Source: Streptomyces sp. NBC_00234 (GTDB lineage: Bacteria; Actinomycetota; Actinomycetes; Streptomycetales; Streptomycetaceae). Taken from it: a stretch of DNA of 64,000 nucleotides. Position numbers and translations under genes: made by a program. The notes under the pieces are model-generated. The model did not search any database. It was given only the letters and a program-made list of their open reading frames with translations, and had not been told where the DNA came from. Numbering within the stretch: position 1 is the first letter of the stretch; each line of letters begins with the position of its first letter. This document shows positions 44,842 to 52,403 of the stretch, in pieces. The DNA is taken from positions 1 to 64,000 of the forward strand of contig NZ_CP108101.1 of assembly GCF_036195325.1 (NCBI RefSeq), written 5' to 3'.

Positions 44842-44860
44842 AGGTGTACGACGTACACTC
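44842..44860. promoter_or_regulatory. TetR operator 2
   Basis: AGGTGTACGACGTACACTC repeats the GTGTACGxCGTACAC core of operator 1. The centres are 31 bp apart, about three helical turns, which would place two repressor dimers on the same DNA face. It lies 45 bases before the TetR start. Confidence 0.68.
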
Positions 44861-44904
44861 GTCAAGGAGAGGGCGCTGTCGACAAGGAAAGGGGCCGAAC
44901 CGGA

Positions 44905-45588
44905 ATGACCCCGGAGAAAGCCACGCACACGCAACGGATCCCCCTGAACAGGGAGCGTGTCCTGCGCGCCGCCGTCGCGCTCGCCGACGCCACCGGCATC
45001 GACGCGCTCAGCATGCGCAGGCTCGCGCAGGAGCTGGACGTCGTACCGATGGCCCTCTACAAGCACGTGGCCAACAAGGAGGAGTTGCTCGACGGCATGG
45101 CCGACGCCGTCGTCGGCGAGATCGACCCGCCGGCCGCGAGCCCCGACTGGCAGCGCGTGGTCCGCGGGCGGATCCTCTCGGCTCGGCGGGTCCTGCTGCG
45201 CCACCCCTGGGCGGCCCGGGTCATCGAGTCGCGGACCGGCCCCACCCCGGCCGTACTGGCGTACCTGGACTCGATGGCCGGGAGCTTCCGGGACGGCGGC
45301 CTCTCCGCCGACCTCACGCACCACGTCATGCACGCGATGGGCAGCCGCCTGCTCGGCTTCAGCCAGGAACTGTTCGACACCTCGGGCCCCTCCGGCCCGC
45401 CGGACCCCGAGCTGGCGGCGCGCTTCCCGCACATCGCGGAACTGGCCGCGACGGCCGCACACGACGGGGGCTCCACGGTCGGTGGCGGCTGCGACGACCA
45501 GTTCGAGTTCGAATTCGCCCTGGACCTCCTCCTGAACGGCTTCGAGAACCTCCGCCGCCAGGGCTGGACGTCCGCGCGAAAGGCGTAG
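44905..45588 (+). CDS. TetR family regulator (TetR_C_1-type)
   Basis: A 227-residue repressor: N-terminal HTH (RERVLRAAVALADATGIDAL, SMRRLAQELDVVPMALYKHV) and a C-terminal domain with WAARVIESRTGPTPAVLAYL and FEFALDLLLNGFENLRRQGW, typical of the class C (TetR_C_1) group. ATG 44905. It is divergent from DUF4386 and separated from it by twin GTGTACGxCGTACAC sites, so it likely represses both genes. The inducer is unknown. Confidence 0.9.
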   Translation: MTPEKATHTQRIPLNRERVLRAAVALADATGIDALSMRRLAQELDVVPMALYKHVANKEELLDGMADAVVGEIDPPAASPDWQRVVRGRILSARRVLLRHPWAARVIESRTGPTPAVLAYLDSMAGSFRDGGLSADLTHHVMHAMGSRLLGFSQELFDTSGPSGPPDPELAARFPHIAELAATAAHDGGSTVGGGCDDQFEFEFALDLLLNGFENLRRQGWTSARKA

Positions 45589-46280
45589 CGGGTACTGGGG
45601 GGGCTGATTCAGCGTCAAACGAGGGAGGGAAGCCCAGCCGAGCCGGGGCCAGCGGTTGTGTGCCAGCCCGCGAATTACGAGCTGGCGCATGATTGGCGAT
45701 GAGACGTCGAGCGTTGGTCGTCGATCACGGTTGCGGTGGGGAACGTGACGCGCGCAGCGATCACCAGCGCCCGGAGGATCACCGGCCTGTCAGCCGCCGT
45801 GATCGCCGAACCGGAAGGCGCCACGCCTGCAGAAGGCGACACCGGGTGTGGAGGTTTGACATGCAGCGTGGCGATCGACCTGAACGTCACGAGACCGGCC
45901 GATACTGCCGACCGCGTACGTACCTGGTGGCGCCAGGCGACGCCCCGCAGGGCACGTAGGAAGGCAGGGCCCGCCGCGGGCAGGGCCCGCCGCACAATTC
46001 GCCTGCCCCCCCCGGTCGCCCTGCCGTGGCCTTGGACTACGTGCCGGATTCGATGGAAGCAGCGAAGACGAACGAGTGAAATGCACTCTCGTCCTTGGCG
46101 GTGAAGTTCCCCTCGAATGCCAGAGGCCGAGGGCCACAACGCATCGAGCCCCCTCCTTCCGCTCCGGATCGCAGAGTTCGATCCGTGTTCGCCGATCGCT
46201 GAGACCCTCCACTACTCGGTGATACCGTATAGTGGTACTCAGTAGCACGCAGTACCAAGGGGCCCTGAGGAGGATTCGCA
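45589..46280. other. Spacer of about 690 bases, probably decayed
   Basis: No clear gene. A forward frame around 45733-45960 reads VAVGNVTRAAITSARRITGL and SAAVIAEPEGATPAEGDT, which looks coding-like but matches no family I can name. A 15-base unit GGCAGGGCCCGCCGC occurs twice in tandem with a one-base gap (45963-45993). The segment before 46280 contains the PadR promoter, with TACT..GATACC and GGTACT..AGTACC inverted repeats. Confidence 0.4.
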
Positions 46281-46607
46281 ATGGACGACCTGACGGAGAT
46301 GCTGAAGGGCACGCTCGAAGGGTGCGTGCTCGAAATCATCGGCAGCGAGGAAACCTACGGGTACGCCATCACCCGTCAGCTGAACGAGCTCGGCTTCGCC
46401 GACGTCGTCGAGGGGACGGTGTACACCATCTTGCTGCGACTGGAGAGAAAGAGACTCGTCCAGGTGACGAAGCGACCGTCAGAGGTCGGTCCGCCGCGCA
46501 AGTTCTACGCGCTCAACGACGCCGGGCGCGAGGAACTCGCGACTTTCTGGGCGAAATGGCAGTACGTCTCATCACGCATCGACAGGCTCAAGGAGGGCGG
46601 GAGATGA
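46281..46607 (+). CDS. PadR family regulator
   Basis: A 108-residue winged-HTH repressor: MLKGTLEGCVLEIIGSEETY, GYAITRQLNELGFADVVEGT, VYTILLRLERKRLVQVTKRP, then a helical tail. ATG 46281 follows GAGGAGG. Its TGA overlaps the next ATG (ATGA at 46604), giving translational coupling to a DUF1048 gene. The upstream region has GGTACT and AGTACC arms (about 46229-46258) suited to autoregulation. It probably controls this three-gene operon. Confidence 0.92.
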   Translation: MDDLTEMLKGTLEGCVLEIIGSEETYGYAITRQLNELGFADVVEGTVYTILLRLERKRLVQVTKRPSEVGPPRKFYALNDAGREELATFWAKWQYVSSRIDRLKEGGR

Positions 46608-46960
46608 ACTTCTGGGAGACCATCACAGGCAGCGATCTCACCAGGGAATGGAAGGCGTTCGACGCCCGGGCCGAGGCGCTGCCGGACAACTACCGGGCGG
46701 CGTGGGAAGAGATCAAGGGCCACCTCTTCCCTCACGGGAGCTTCACGGGCCGCAACCTGATGCCGATCCTCGACTCCGCCCTGGGACTGCTCGAAGAGAC
46801 GGCGGCGGACGGGCAGAGCGTCCACGAGGTGCTCGGCGATGACATCCGAGGCTTTTGCACGGCTCTGGTCGGCGGAGAAGGGGCTCGAACCTATCGCGAC
46901 CGGTGGCGTGAGCAGTTGAACAGGAACGTCGCAAGGAAACTGAGCCGGCTGGGAGGCTGA
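46604..46960 (+). CDS. DUF1048 family protein (first)
   Basis: A 118-residue all-helical protein: MNFWETITGSDLTREWKAFD, LPDNYRAAWEEIKGHLFPHG, ALGLLEETAADGQSVHEVLG, DDIRGFCTALVGG. The LP..Y..A..EI..Y L and G..V..VLG.D...FC pattern identifies DUF1048. Such genes commonly follow PadR regulators in Firmicutes and actinobacteria. The start overlaps the PadR stop. Role unknown. Confidence 0.85.
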   Translation: MNFWETITGSDLTREWKAFDARAEALPDNYRAAWEEIKGHLFPHGSFTGRNLMPILDSALGLLEETAADGQSVHEVLGDDIRGFCTALVGGEGARTYRDRWREQLNRNVARKLSRLGG

Positions 46961-46961
46961 C

Positions 46962-47288
46962 GTGAGCATCCAGGACATCGTCGAGGGCAAGAAGCAATGG
47001 CGGGCCCACATGGCTCGGGTCAAGGCGCTCCCACCGGACTACCTGATCGTCTACAAGGAGATGCAGAGGTATTTGTTCAAGGTCGGACCGATCGATCTTC
47101 CCGACGGGCCCCTACTCCCCGGGATCGTCGACTTCTTCGAGGAGGGCGCCGCCGCGGGCAAGGGGGTCCTGCAACTCATCGGCAACGACGTCGCCGCGTT
47201 CTGCGACGACCTGGTCAAGGACTCACGCACCTATGCGGATGTCTATCAGGAGTCCATCAGCGGGGGACCCGGCACGGCCGAGAAGTAA
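46962..47288 (+). CDS. DUF1048 family protein (second)
   Basis: A 108-residue paralogue of the preceding gene: MSIQDIVEGKKQWRAHMARV, LPPDYLIVYKEMQRYLFKVG, IVDFFEEGAAAGKGVLQLIG and NDVAAFCDDLVKDSRTYADV. GTG 46962 lies two bases after the previous stop. Together with PadR it makes a PadR-DUF1048-DUF1048 operon. The two DUF1048 proteins may form a heterodimer; this is inference. Confidence 0.85.
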   Translation: MSIQDIVEGKKQWRAHMARVKALPPDYLIVYKEMQRYLFKVGPIDLPDGPLLPGIVDFFEEGAAAGKGVLQLIGNDVAAFCDDLVKDSRTYADVYQESISGGPGTAEK

Positions 47289-47439
47289 CGTCCGCCGCCG
47301 CACGCCGGTGGGCGTATCCCGCGCGCGGCTCGTTCGCACAAGGCGCAGCGCGAACAGACGCGAGACCGGCCACCAGCAGCCGCCGAGATCCTGTCCACCG
47401 AGTGGTCGAGCAGGCCGGCGAGACCCGGCTCAGCCCTGC

Positions 47440-47580
47440 CAACGCCGGCAGCGCCCCGGCGAGCAGGTCTCCGGCGGCGGGCCGCTCGACACCATTTCCC
47501 AGGACGACGCGATACGCAGGCCGTAATCGTCCTCGCCCGCCGCCGAGTGAACGTCTTGTGGGCCCTGATCCGGGACCGGC
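47440..47580 (+). pseudogene. IS110-type transposase C-terminal scrap
   Basis: One frame reads QAVIVLARRRVNVLWALIRD around 47520-47570, which matches the H..A..ALARRRVNVLWALLRDG ending of IS110-family transposases. Only about 30 codons are recognisable. The rest of 47289-47873 has no readable gene. Confidence 0.5.
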
Positions 47581-47873
47581 GACGGCCACCGGGCCGGGAC
47601 GTGGCGGTGGACGTACTACGGGAACTCCACCTCCGGAGCAAAGTCGTCGACCGGGGACTACGTCGCCGTGCAATAGGCGACGAGCGCGGACCAGTATCCC
47701 CTCGCAGAAGAGCCGTTCGGCCCCAGCACGGGCAGGCGCACTCGGGCTCCCACCGCTTCCACCGACGCTGAGTGCGGTGGACGCGGACCGACCACACGTT
47801 CGCGCAGTTCGTTGATCAGCTGTGCTCTACCCTGACGGAGCTTCGACCGTTCGAGCCAGGGGTGGGGATCCGT

Positions 47874-49208
47874 ATGGCAACGCGCACAACCGATGACACC
47901 GGGCCGGGACGGGAGCGGCGGCTGTCGGGCCGTCAGGGAAGGGCCCTGCTCCGCCCCCTCCTCGCGGCCGTCACCGCGCTCCTCGTCGCCGGCCTCGCCG
48001 CGGGCTGCTCCGCCCTCGGGAGCTCGTTGCGGGTCGTCTGGGAGGCCCCGGTCGACAGCAACATCAGGGGCTACGGCAACGGCACGTGGCTGGTCGGTGA
48101 CACGCTCGTCCACAGCCGGTATGACGCGGTCACCGCCTTCGACGCGTTGACGGGGAAGGGCCGCTGGGAGTACGCCCCACCCGGACAGGAGCACATCTGC
48201 GCCGCCAGCCGCCGGACGGCCGAGTCCGTCGTTCTGATCGCCCGGGGGAACATGACGGACGCGGGCTGCTCGACGGTCGCCGCGCTCGACCTCACGACCG
48301 GCCGCGAACGATGGCACATGCCCGGCACCCCGGGGGACCTGGCCGGGACGTTCACCCAATTGGTCGCCGTCGGCGGCGGGATCGCTGTCCTTCGGGACGC
48401 CGACGAGTGGAACCCCGACGCCCGGCCCGGCGCCTCCGGATCGAAGGCCCTGCGCGCCTTCGATCTGCGGACCGGCGCCCCGCGCTGGACAGCGGCCGTG
48501 CCTGAGGGCTGCGTGGCCGAGCAGGTCGCCGCCGGGGAGCGGCAGGTCGTGGCCGTACTGGCTTGTGCCCGTACCGAACTGCTGCTCGCCGCGTTCGATC
48601 CGGCTGACGGCCGGCAGCGGTGGACCGCGCCCCTCGGCGGCCGGACAACGCCCGTACCGGACGGGCAGATGACCCTGCTGTCCGCCGAGCCGGCGGTCGT
48701 ACAGACCGGCGGGACGACGGAGGGCCAGCCAGGCGCCTTCCTCGCTTTCGGCGCTGGCGGAAAGTCCACCGGCCGGATCGAGACCACCGGCAGATACGGA
48801 ACGGTCCAGGCGCACACGCCGGCCCTCGTGGCCGTCGCGGACGGGCGGCTCTATCTCGGCGCCGAGAGCAGGGAGCGCCAGGCGTACCGGGACCGCGTGG
48901 TCGCCTTCGACCTCACGAGCGGCAACCAGGTCTGGCTGGAGGACGTGGCCGTGGCGGGCGGTCTGCGCGCCCTCGACGTGACTGGCGGCCGAGTGACCGT
49001 CCTCGCCGACCGCGGCTCCCGGAACGACGGCCTCGACGAACTGCGGGTGCTCGACTCCGCCACCGGCGACGAGAAGGAGAGCATCGAGGCCGGTCTAGAC
49101 GTGGACCGAGCGCAGGGCGAGCTGGCGGACCTCCTCGTTTACGAGGAGCTGATCGTCGCCGTGCGGCAAGATTCGGGGCGCCTCTTCTCCGTGTACACGC
49201 GCGAGTGA
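47874..49208 (+). CDS. PQQ-like beta-propeller lipoprotein
   Basis: A 444-residue exported lipoprotein. ATG 47874 follows GGGGTGGGG. The lipobox LAAGC places the lipidated Cys at residue 45 after RPLLAAVTALLVAGLAAG. The mature part contains several PQQ-type blades: YDAVTAFDALTGKGRWEYAP, TVAALDLTTGRERWHMPGTP, KALRAFDLRTGAPRWTAAVP, LLLAAFDPADGRQRWTAPLG, RVVAFDLTSGNQVWLEDVAV. These are protein-binding propellers rather than PQQ enzymes in most Streptomyces. It is surface-anchored and intact. The IS630 element lies 57 bases downstream. Confidence 0.87.
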   Translation: MATRTTDDTGPGRERRLSGRQGRALLRPLLAAVTALLVAGLAAGCSALGSSLRVVWEAPVDSNIRGYGNGTWLVGDTLVHSRYDAVTAFDALTGKGRWEYAPPGQEHICAASRRTAESVVLIARGNMTDAGCSTVAALDLTTGRERWHMPGTPGDLAGTFTQLVAVGGGIAVLRDADEWNPDARPGASGSKALRAFDLRTGAPRWTAAVPEGCVAEQVAAGERQVVAVLACARTELLLAAFDPADGRQRWTAPLGGRTTPVPDGQMTLLSAEPAVVQTGGTTEGQPGAFLAFGAGGKSTGRIETTGRYGTVQAHTPALVAVADGRLYLGAESRERQAYRDRVVAFDLTSGNQVWLEDVAVAGGLRALDVTGGRVTVLADRGSRNDGLDELRVLDSATGDEKESIEAGLDVDRAQGELADLLVYEELIVAVRQDSGRLFSVYTRE

Positions 49209-49313
49209 CGGATCGGGGACTGCCCTGGCGATCGCGAGGGCGGGTATTACGGGGATGAGGGCTGGCTAGTGCTGTGACCGCTATGGTTCGCCGGGTTGAG
49301 ATGGAGGACTGTG

Positions 49314-49553
49314 GTGTTTGTGGAGATCGTCTTCGCGGCGCTGCCGATCGACCGTGACGAGGTCGAGGAGGCGTTGGAAGCGGCGTTCGAGCTCGACGGC
49401 GAGGTCACGGGGGCGGGCAGCGGCATGGGTCGTTGCCACCTCGACCTTGAAGTCGCGGAGAGTCTGGACGCTGCCGTGGCTCTGGAGCGACTGCAGCGCG
49501 TGCTGTCCGAACTGGGCGTCGCGGGGTGCGCGACGATGAACGTCAGCGAATGA
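49314..49553 (+). CDS. Small passenger gene inside the IS630 element
   Basis: A 79-residue protein: VFVEIVFAALPIDRDEVEEA, LEAAFELDGEVTGAGSGMGR, CHLDLEVAESLDAAVALERL, QRVLSELGVAGCATMNVSE. GTG 49314 (or 49311) follows GGAGG just inside the left repeat. The alternation of strands and helices suggests a small alpha/beta, perhaps ferredoxin-like, fold; I recognise no family. Its TGA (49551-49553) directly abuts the transposase stop on the other strand, giving TGATCA. Role unknown. Confidence 0.6.
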   Translation: MFVEIVFAALPIDRDEVEEALEAAFELDGEVTGAGSGMGRCHLDLEVAESLDAAVALERLQRVLSELGVAGCATMNVSE

Positions 49554-50672
49554 TCAGGCTGCCATCCGGGCGCGTCCGCCCCAGCGAATCCCCTTCTCGC
49601 TGCGGATCCGGGCGCGTTCGCGGCGTTCGGCCGCCAGGACATCGCGGTGGCGGGAGTTGGCGTTGCGCCAGCGTAGATAGGCGTGCAGAGCCCTGGTCTG
49701 GACCGTTTGGTTGCGGTGGTTCGAGTTGGCGACGGTGAACTGCCGCAGCGGCCCGAAGTGCGCCTCGATCGGATTCGCCCAGGACGCGTAAGTGGGGGTG
49801 AAGCACAGCTCGACCCGGTTCTTCCTGGCCCAGGCACGGATCTTCCCGCCCTTGTGGGCGGACAGGTTGTCCAAGATCACGTAGAGCGGGGCGCCGTCCG
49901 GGCGGGCCGCGCGGATCGATCTGAGCGCGGCCAAGGTGTTGCCGGCGCCCTTCTTGCGCCGGTTGACGCCCCACAGGGTGTCGTCGCCGATTGAGTAACA
50001 GCCATGGAAGTAGCGGACTCCGTGGGTGCGGTGGTAGGTCGCGGGATGCCGTTCGGGGTGTCCGGAGGCGGCCCAGCCCGAGCCGCCGGTCGGGCGGATT
50101 CCCAGGGGTCCGAACTCATCGAACGCGAAGACCCGGTCGGGGAAGCGGTCCAGGACGTGCTCGATCCGGTCGAGCTTGGCGTCGCGGTCCGGGTCCGGGG
50201 ATTCCTTCCAGGTCTTCGTGCGCTGGAAGGTGACGCCGCGGCGGGTGAGTATGCACCGTAACGCCTCCCTGCCGATCCGGATCACGCGGCCGTGAACACG
50301 TCGCAGGTAGATGACGAGTTTGCGGATCGACCAGTGCGTGAAGGGCTGGCCGAGCTTGGTCGGGCGAGTGACGGCCGTCGCGACGGCGAAGTCCTCGTCG
50401 TCAGGACTGAGCAGGCGGGGACGGCCTCCCGCCCAGCGAGGGTCCAGGCAGGCCAGGCCGATCTCGTTGAACCGGTGGATCACGTCGCGGACCGTGTCCT
50501 CGTCCGCCTGAACTAGCTGGGCGATGACTGGGACGCGGTTCCCGCCAGCCGAGGCCAGCAGCATCATCGCGCGCCGGTAGCGTACCGAACTGGTGCTGCC
50601 CCGGCGCACGATCTGCTGCAGCTTCTGCCCTTCCTGGTCGGTCAATCTGCGCACACGGACAGGCTCGGCCAC
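49554..50672 (-). CDS. IS630-family transposase
   Basis: A 372-residue transposase from GTG 50672 (after GGAGG). The N-terminus has paired HTH/homeodomain-like segments (RRAMMLLASAGGNRVPVIAQ, DTVRDVIHRFNEIGLACLDP, PFTHWSIRKLVIYLRRVHG). The DDE core shows FAFDEFGPLGI, YVILDNLSAHK and NPIEAHFGPLRQF, giving the three acids. The frame is uninterrupted, so the element may still be active. It lies within the 33-bp repeats. Confidence 0.92.
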   Translation of the reverse strand: MAEPVRVRRLTDQEGQKLQQIVRRGSTSSVRYRRAMMLLASAGGNRVPVIAQLVQADEDTVRDVIHRFNEIGLACLDPRWAGGRPRLLSPDDEDFAVATAVTRPTKLGQPFTHWSIRKLVIYLRRVHGRVIRIGREALRCILTRRGVTFQRTKTWKESPDPDRDAKLDRIEHVLDRFPDRVFAFDEFGPLGIRPTGGSGWAASGHPERHPATYHRTHGVRYFHGCYSIGDDTLWGVNRRKKGAGNTLAALRSIRAARPDGAPLYVILDNLSAHKGGKIRAWARKNRVELCFTPTYASWANPIEAHFGPLRQFTVANSNHRNQTVQTRALHAYLRWRNANSRHRDVLAAERRERARIRSEKGIRWGGRARMAA

Positions 50673-50761
50673 CGCACCTCCACCGGTCGGATCGGACGTC
50701 ACCGCACATCCAACTGCCTCGACCACCAACCCGGCGAACCAACCCGGTCAGAGCACTAGCC

Positions 50762-50800
50762 GAGCGCCGTACCTGGCCAGACTGACCAAGTACGGCGCTC
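50762..50800. terminator. Perfect 11-bp inverted repeat beside the IS630 right end
   Basis: GAGCGCCGTAC (50762-50772) and GTACGGCGCTC (50790-50800) with a 17-base loop begin three bases past the element. It may be the original terminator of a neighbouring gene that attracted or survived the insertion, or an operator. Confidence 0.45.
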
Positions 50801-51273
50801 AGTCACAGTGGCATGTCCGTTCCGATCCCCAGGTCCTTGGACGGCGGCTACCGCAAGGCGTACTTCGCCACCGTCTCCGCCGGCACGGCAGGCTGGGTAT
50901 TTCGCAAGACGCAACCATGGCGAACCGATCCTGTTCGGATGAGGGCCGGGCCGTGCGGCGTGAGGGGCGCATTGCGGGTGGTGGCCGACCGCGCACGATT
51001 CATGTGGCGCTTCTGGCTCACACTTCGAGCTCACACCACCAGGGGGCCTGGAGGTAAGCATGCCGATGCCTCTGCGGACCGGCGCCATCAGCTTCGGGCT
51101 GCTCACGATCCCTATCTAGATCTGGCGATCATTTGTGCAGGTCAGCAGCCTTCCCTTTGAGTAGGGACAAAAACGCAGTGGCATCAACGATCAAGGTTGA
51201 GACGGCGCGCGAAGGCGCTGTCGGTGGCTCGTGAGACAGTCGGAGCCATGCCGGGCACTGCGGGAGGGGATGC
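50801..51273. other. Spacer around the Ku relic
   Basis: Apart from the Ku start, the forward frame at 50813 reads SLDGGYRKAYFATVSAGTAG and WVFRKTQPW, possibly another gene fragment that I cannot assign. Nothing else is recognisable. Confidence 0.35.
51060..51119 (+). pseudogene. Ku N-terminal relic
   Basis: ATG 51060, with an excellent GGAGG site, encodes PLRTGAISFGLLTIPI followed by TAG. The sequence R.GAISFGLLTIP is the conserved beginning of bacterial Ku, the end-joining DNA-end-binding protein. Only 19 codons remain. No other Ku core is nearby; a Lys/Ala-rich stretch at 52021-52140 might be its former tail. Confidence 0.7.
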
Positions 51274-51756
51274 ATGAAAGCACTGCCTGAGATTGTCGGG
51301 CGTGATGAGTTCGATGCCCTGGTCATCAGGACCGACTACGACGACGAGGCTGCATGGCAAGCGGTGATGGCGGACCTGGCTCAGACATGGGGAGACGACG
51401 GAGAGTTCGAAGCCTCCGTTCACCTCATCGATGATCCTGCCTGGGCCGATCTCACGCGCGATGAAGTCCTTACCGCGGCGGGGCGGGACGAGAACCTGAG
51501 CGTCGTGTTCCTCGCCGACCGGGTCACGATGCAGTCTGCTCATCGCGCGCTGCTCGCCCTCGACCTCGCCGAGGACGAAGGCCTCGACCCGATGTACGAC
51601 CAGGAGCTCATCGACTCCCCCCTGCCTCGCGAGTTCCGGACCGCTCCGGCCGGCGTCCACGACGTGCACGCAAATTTGTCGATCGCCAACTTGGACTTCG
51701 CGGAATTCGCCGAGGCAGCCTTCGCCGATCCCGACCGTATCTACCGGCCCGACTGA
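51274..51756 (+). CDS. DUF6924 family protein
   Basis: A 160-residue soluble protein: LPEIVGRDEFDALVIRTDYD, DEAAWQAVMADLAQTWGDDG, DLTRDEVLTAAGRDENLSVV, FLADRVTMQSAHRALLALDL, FRTAPAGVHDVHANLSIANL, DFAEFAEAAF. This order of LVIRTD(Y/F), W..V, FLAD..T, E.R..P..V..I.ANLSIANMDF is DUF6924. ATG 51274 follows GGGAGGGG. It is probably a small sensor or immunity-type protein, but its function is not known. No partner gene is intact alongside. Confidence 0.8.
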   Translation: MKALPEIVGRDEFDALVIRTDYDDEAAWQAVMADLAQTWGDDGEFEASVHLIDDPAWADLTRDEVLTAAGRDENLSVVFLADRVTMQSAHRALLALDLAEDEGLDPMYDQELIDSPLPREFRTAPAGVHDVHANLSIANLDFAEFAEAAFADPDRIYRPD

Positions 51757-52020
51757 GCAGCTATTGCCGGTTCTCTCCCAGCTGATCTGCCGCAGGCTGG
51801 TGCGGGCCCCGGACAGGTCCCGTTCCAGTTCTCGGACGTAGTTGACGAGGGGACAAAGCTTCGACGCGAGGCAGTGAATCGACCCAAGCCCGCATGGTGG
51901 CGCTGAAGTTGTTGCTGAACACCCTCAACGCCTCGGTGAATACGGCGAAGGACTCCCGAGCTAAAGGGCGCGGAAGCAGGCGGGGACGCGACAGTCCACG
52001 CTGTGCGGCCCAGCCAGAGG
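51757..52020. other. Spacer with unassigned leftward scrap
   Basis: On the reverse strand about 51865-51765 reads LVNYVRELERDLSGARTSLR and QISWERTGNS, a helical fragment without a start. No family is recognised. Confidence 0.3.
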
Positions 52021-52140
52021 AGGACGGCCGCGAAGAAGGCGGCCACGAAGAAGACCACCACCAAGGCTGCGGCCAAGAAGACCACGTCCCGGACCGCGAA
52101 GAGGAGCACGGGCAGGAAGACGGCGGCGAGGAAGCGCCCG
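52021..52140 (+). pseudogene. Lys/Ala/Thr-rich tail fragment
   Basis: The frame gives RTAAKKAATKKTTTKAAAKK, TTSRTAKRSTGRKTAARKRP, a highly basic low-complexity run like the C-terminal tails of Streptomyces Ku, histone-H1-like or HupS proteins. No upstream domain in frame is recognisable and the downstream residues lose sense. Since a Ku start lies at 51060, a Ku tail is one possibility. Confidence 0.4.
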
Positions 52141-52164
52141 TGCCTCCTGAACCAGCGGCTGACT

Positions 52165-52293
52165 TCACGGTCTGCCCGCAGCGGCGGGAGCCCGCTCGAC
52201 GACCGTGGCCCGCATCCCGTGGCGCCCGAGCCAGTGGGTGAGCGCCGGACCCGCGATGCCGGCTCCCGCGATCAGTACGTTCCGGCGCGCCAT
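52165..52293 (-). pseudogene. FAD-dependent monooxygenase N-terminal relic
   Basis: ATG 52293 after GGGGAG encodes ARRNVLIAGAGIAGPALTHW, LGRHGMRATVVERAP and then stops at 52165. GAGIAGPALTHWL is the dinucleotide-binding GxGxxG of aromatic-ring hydroxylase-like FAD monooxygenases. The remaining 350 residues are missing. It follows the DHA2 exporter gene in the same direction, so an original exporter-monooxygenase pair is likely. Confidence 0.7.
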
Positions 52294-52324
52294 GGCGCTC
52301 CCCTTCGGCTTCCTCGTGTTCTCT

Positions 52325-52348
52325 CGCGCCGGGCGACGGCCCGGCGCG
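52325..52348 (-). terminator. Hairpin 2 downstream of DHA2 exporter
   Basis: CGCGCCGGGC and GCCCGGCGCG form a perfect 10-bp stem with a 4-base loop. Confidence 0.5.
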
Positions 52349-52363
52349 CGGTCCGTGCGAGTC

Positions 52364-52398
52364 GGCCGGGGACCGCTGCTGGCAGACGGTCCCCGGCC
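52364..52398 (-). terminator. Main terminator of DHA2 exporter
   Basis: GGCCGGGGACCG (52364-52375) and CGGTCCCCGGCC (52387-52398) form a perfect 12-bp stem, 6 bases past the exporter stop codon. Confidence 0.7.
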
Positions 52399-52403
52399 GG
52401 TTC

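Larger units (their letters stand above)
49266..50759. mobile_element. IS630-family insertion sequence with 33-bp terminal repeats
   Basis: Left end 49266-49298 starts CTAGTGCTGTGACCG; right end 50727-50759, reversed, starts CTAGTGCTCTGACCG. The two match at 29 of 33 positions and share TGGTTCGCCGGGTTG at the inner end. TA is present at both tips, as expected for IS630/Tc1 target duplication. It contains the transposase on the reverse strand and a second small gene on the forward strand, both inside the repeats. Confidence 0.88.

Noticed and set aside
45733..46104. Possible Asp23-like or envelope protein frame
   Set aside because: Initial residues looked familiar, but the pattern breaks quickly and no start or conserved motif supports it.
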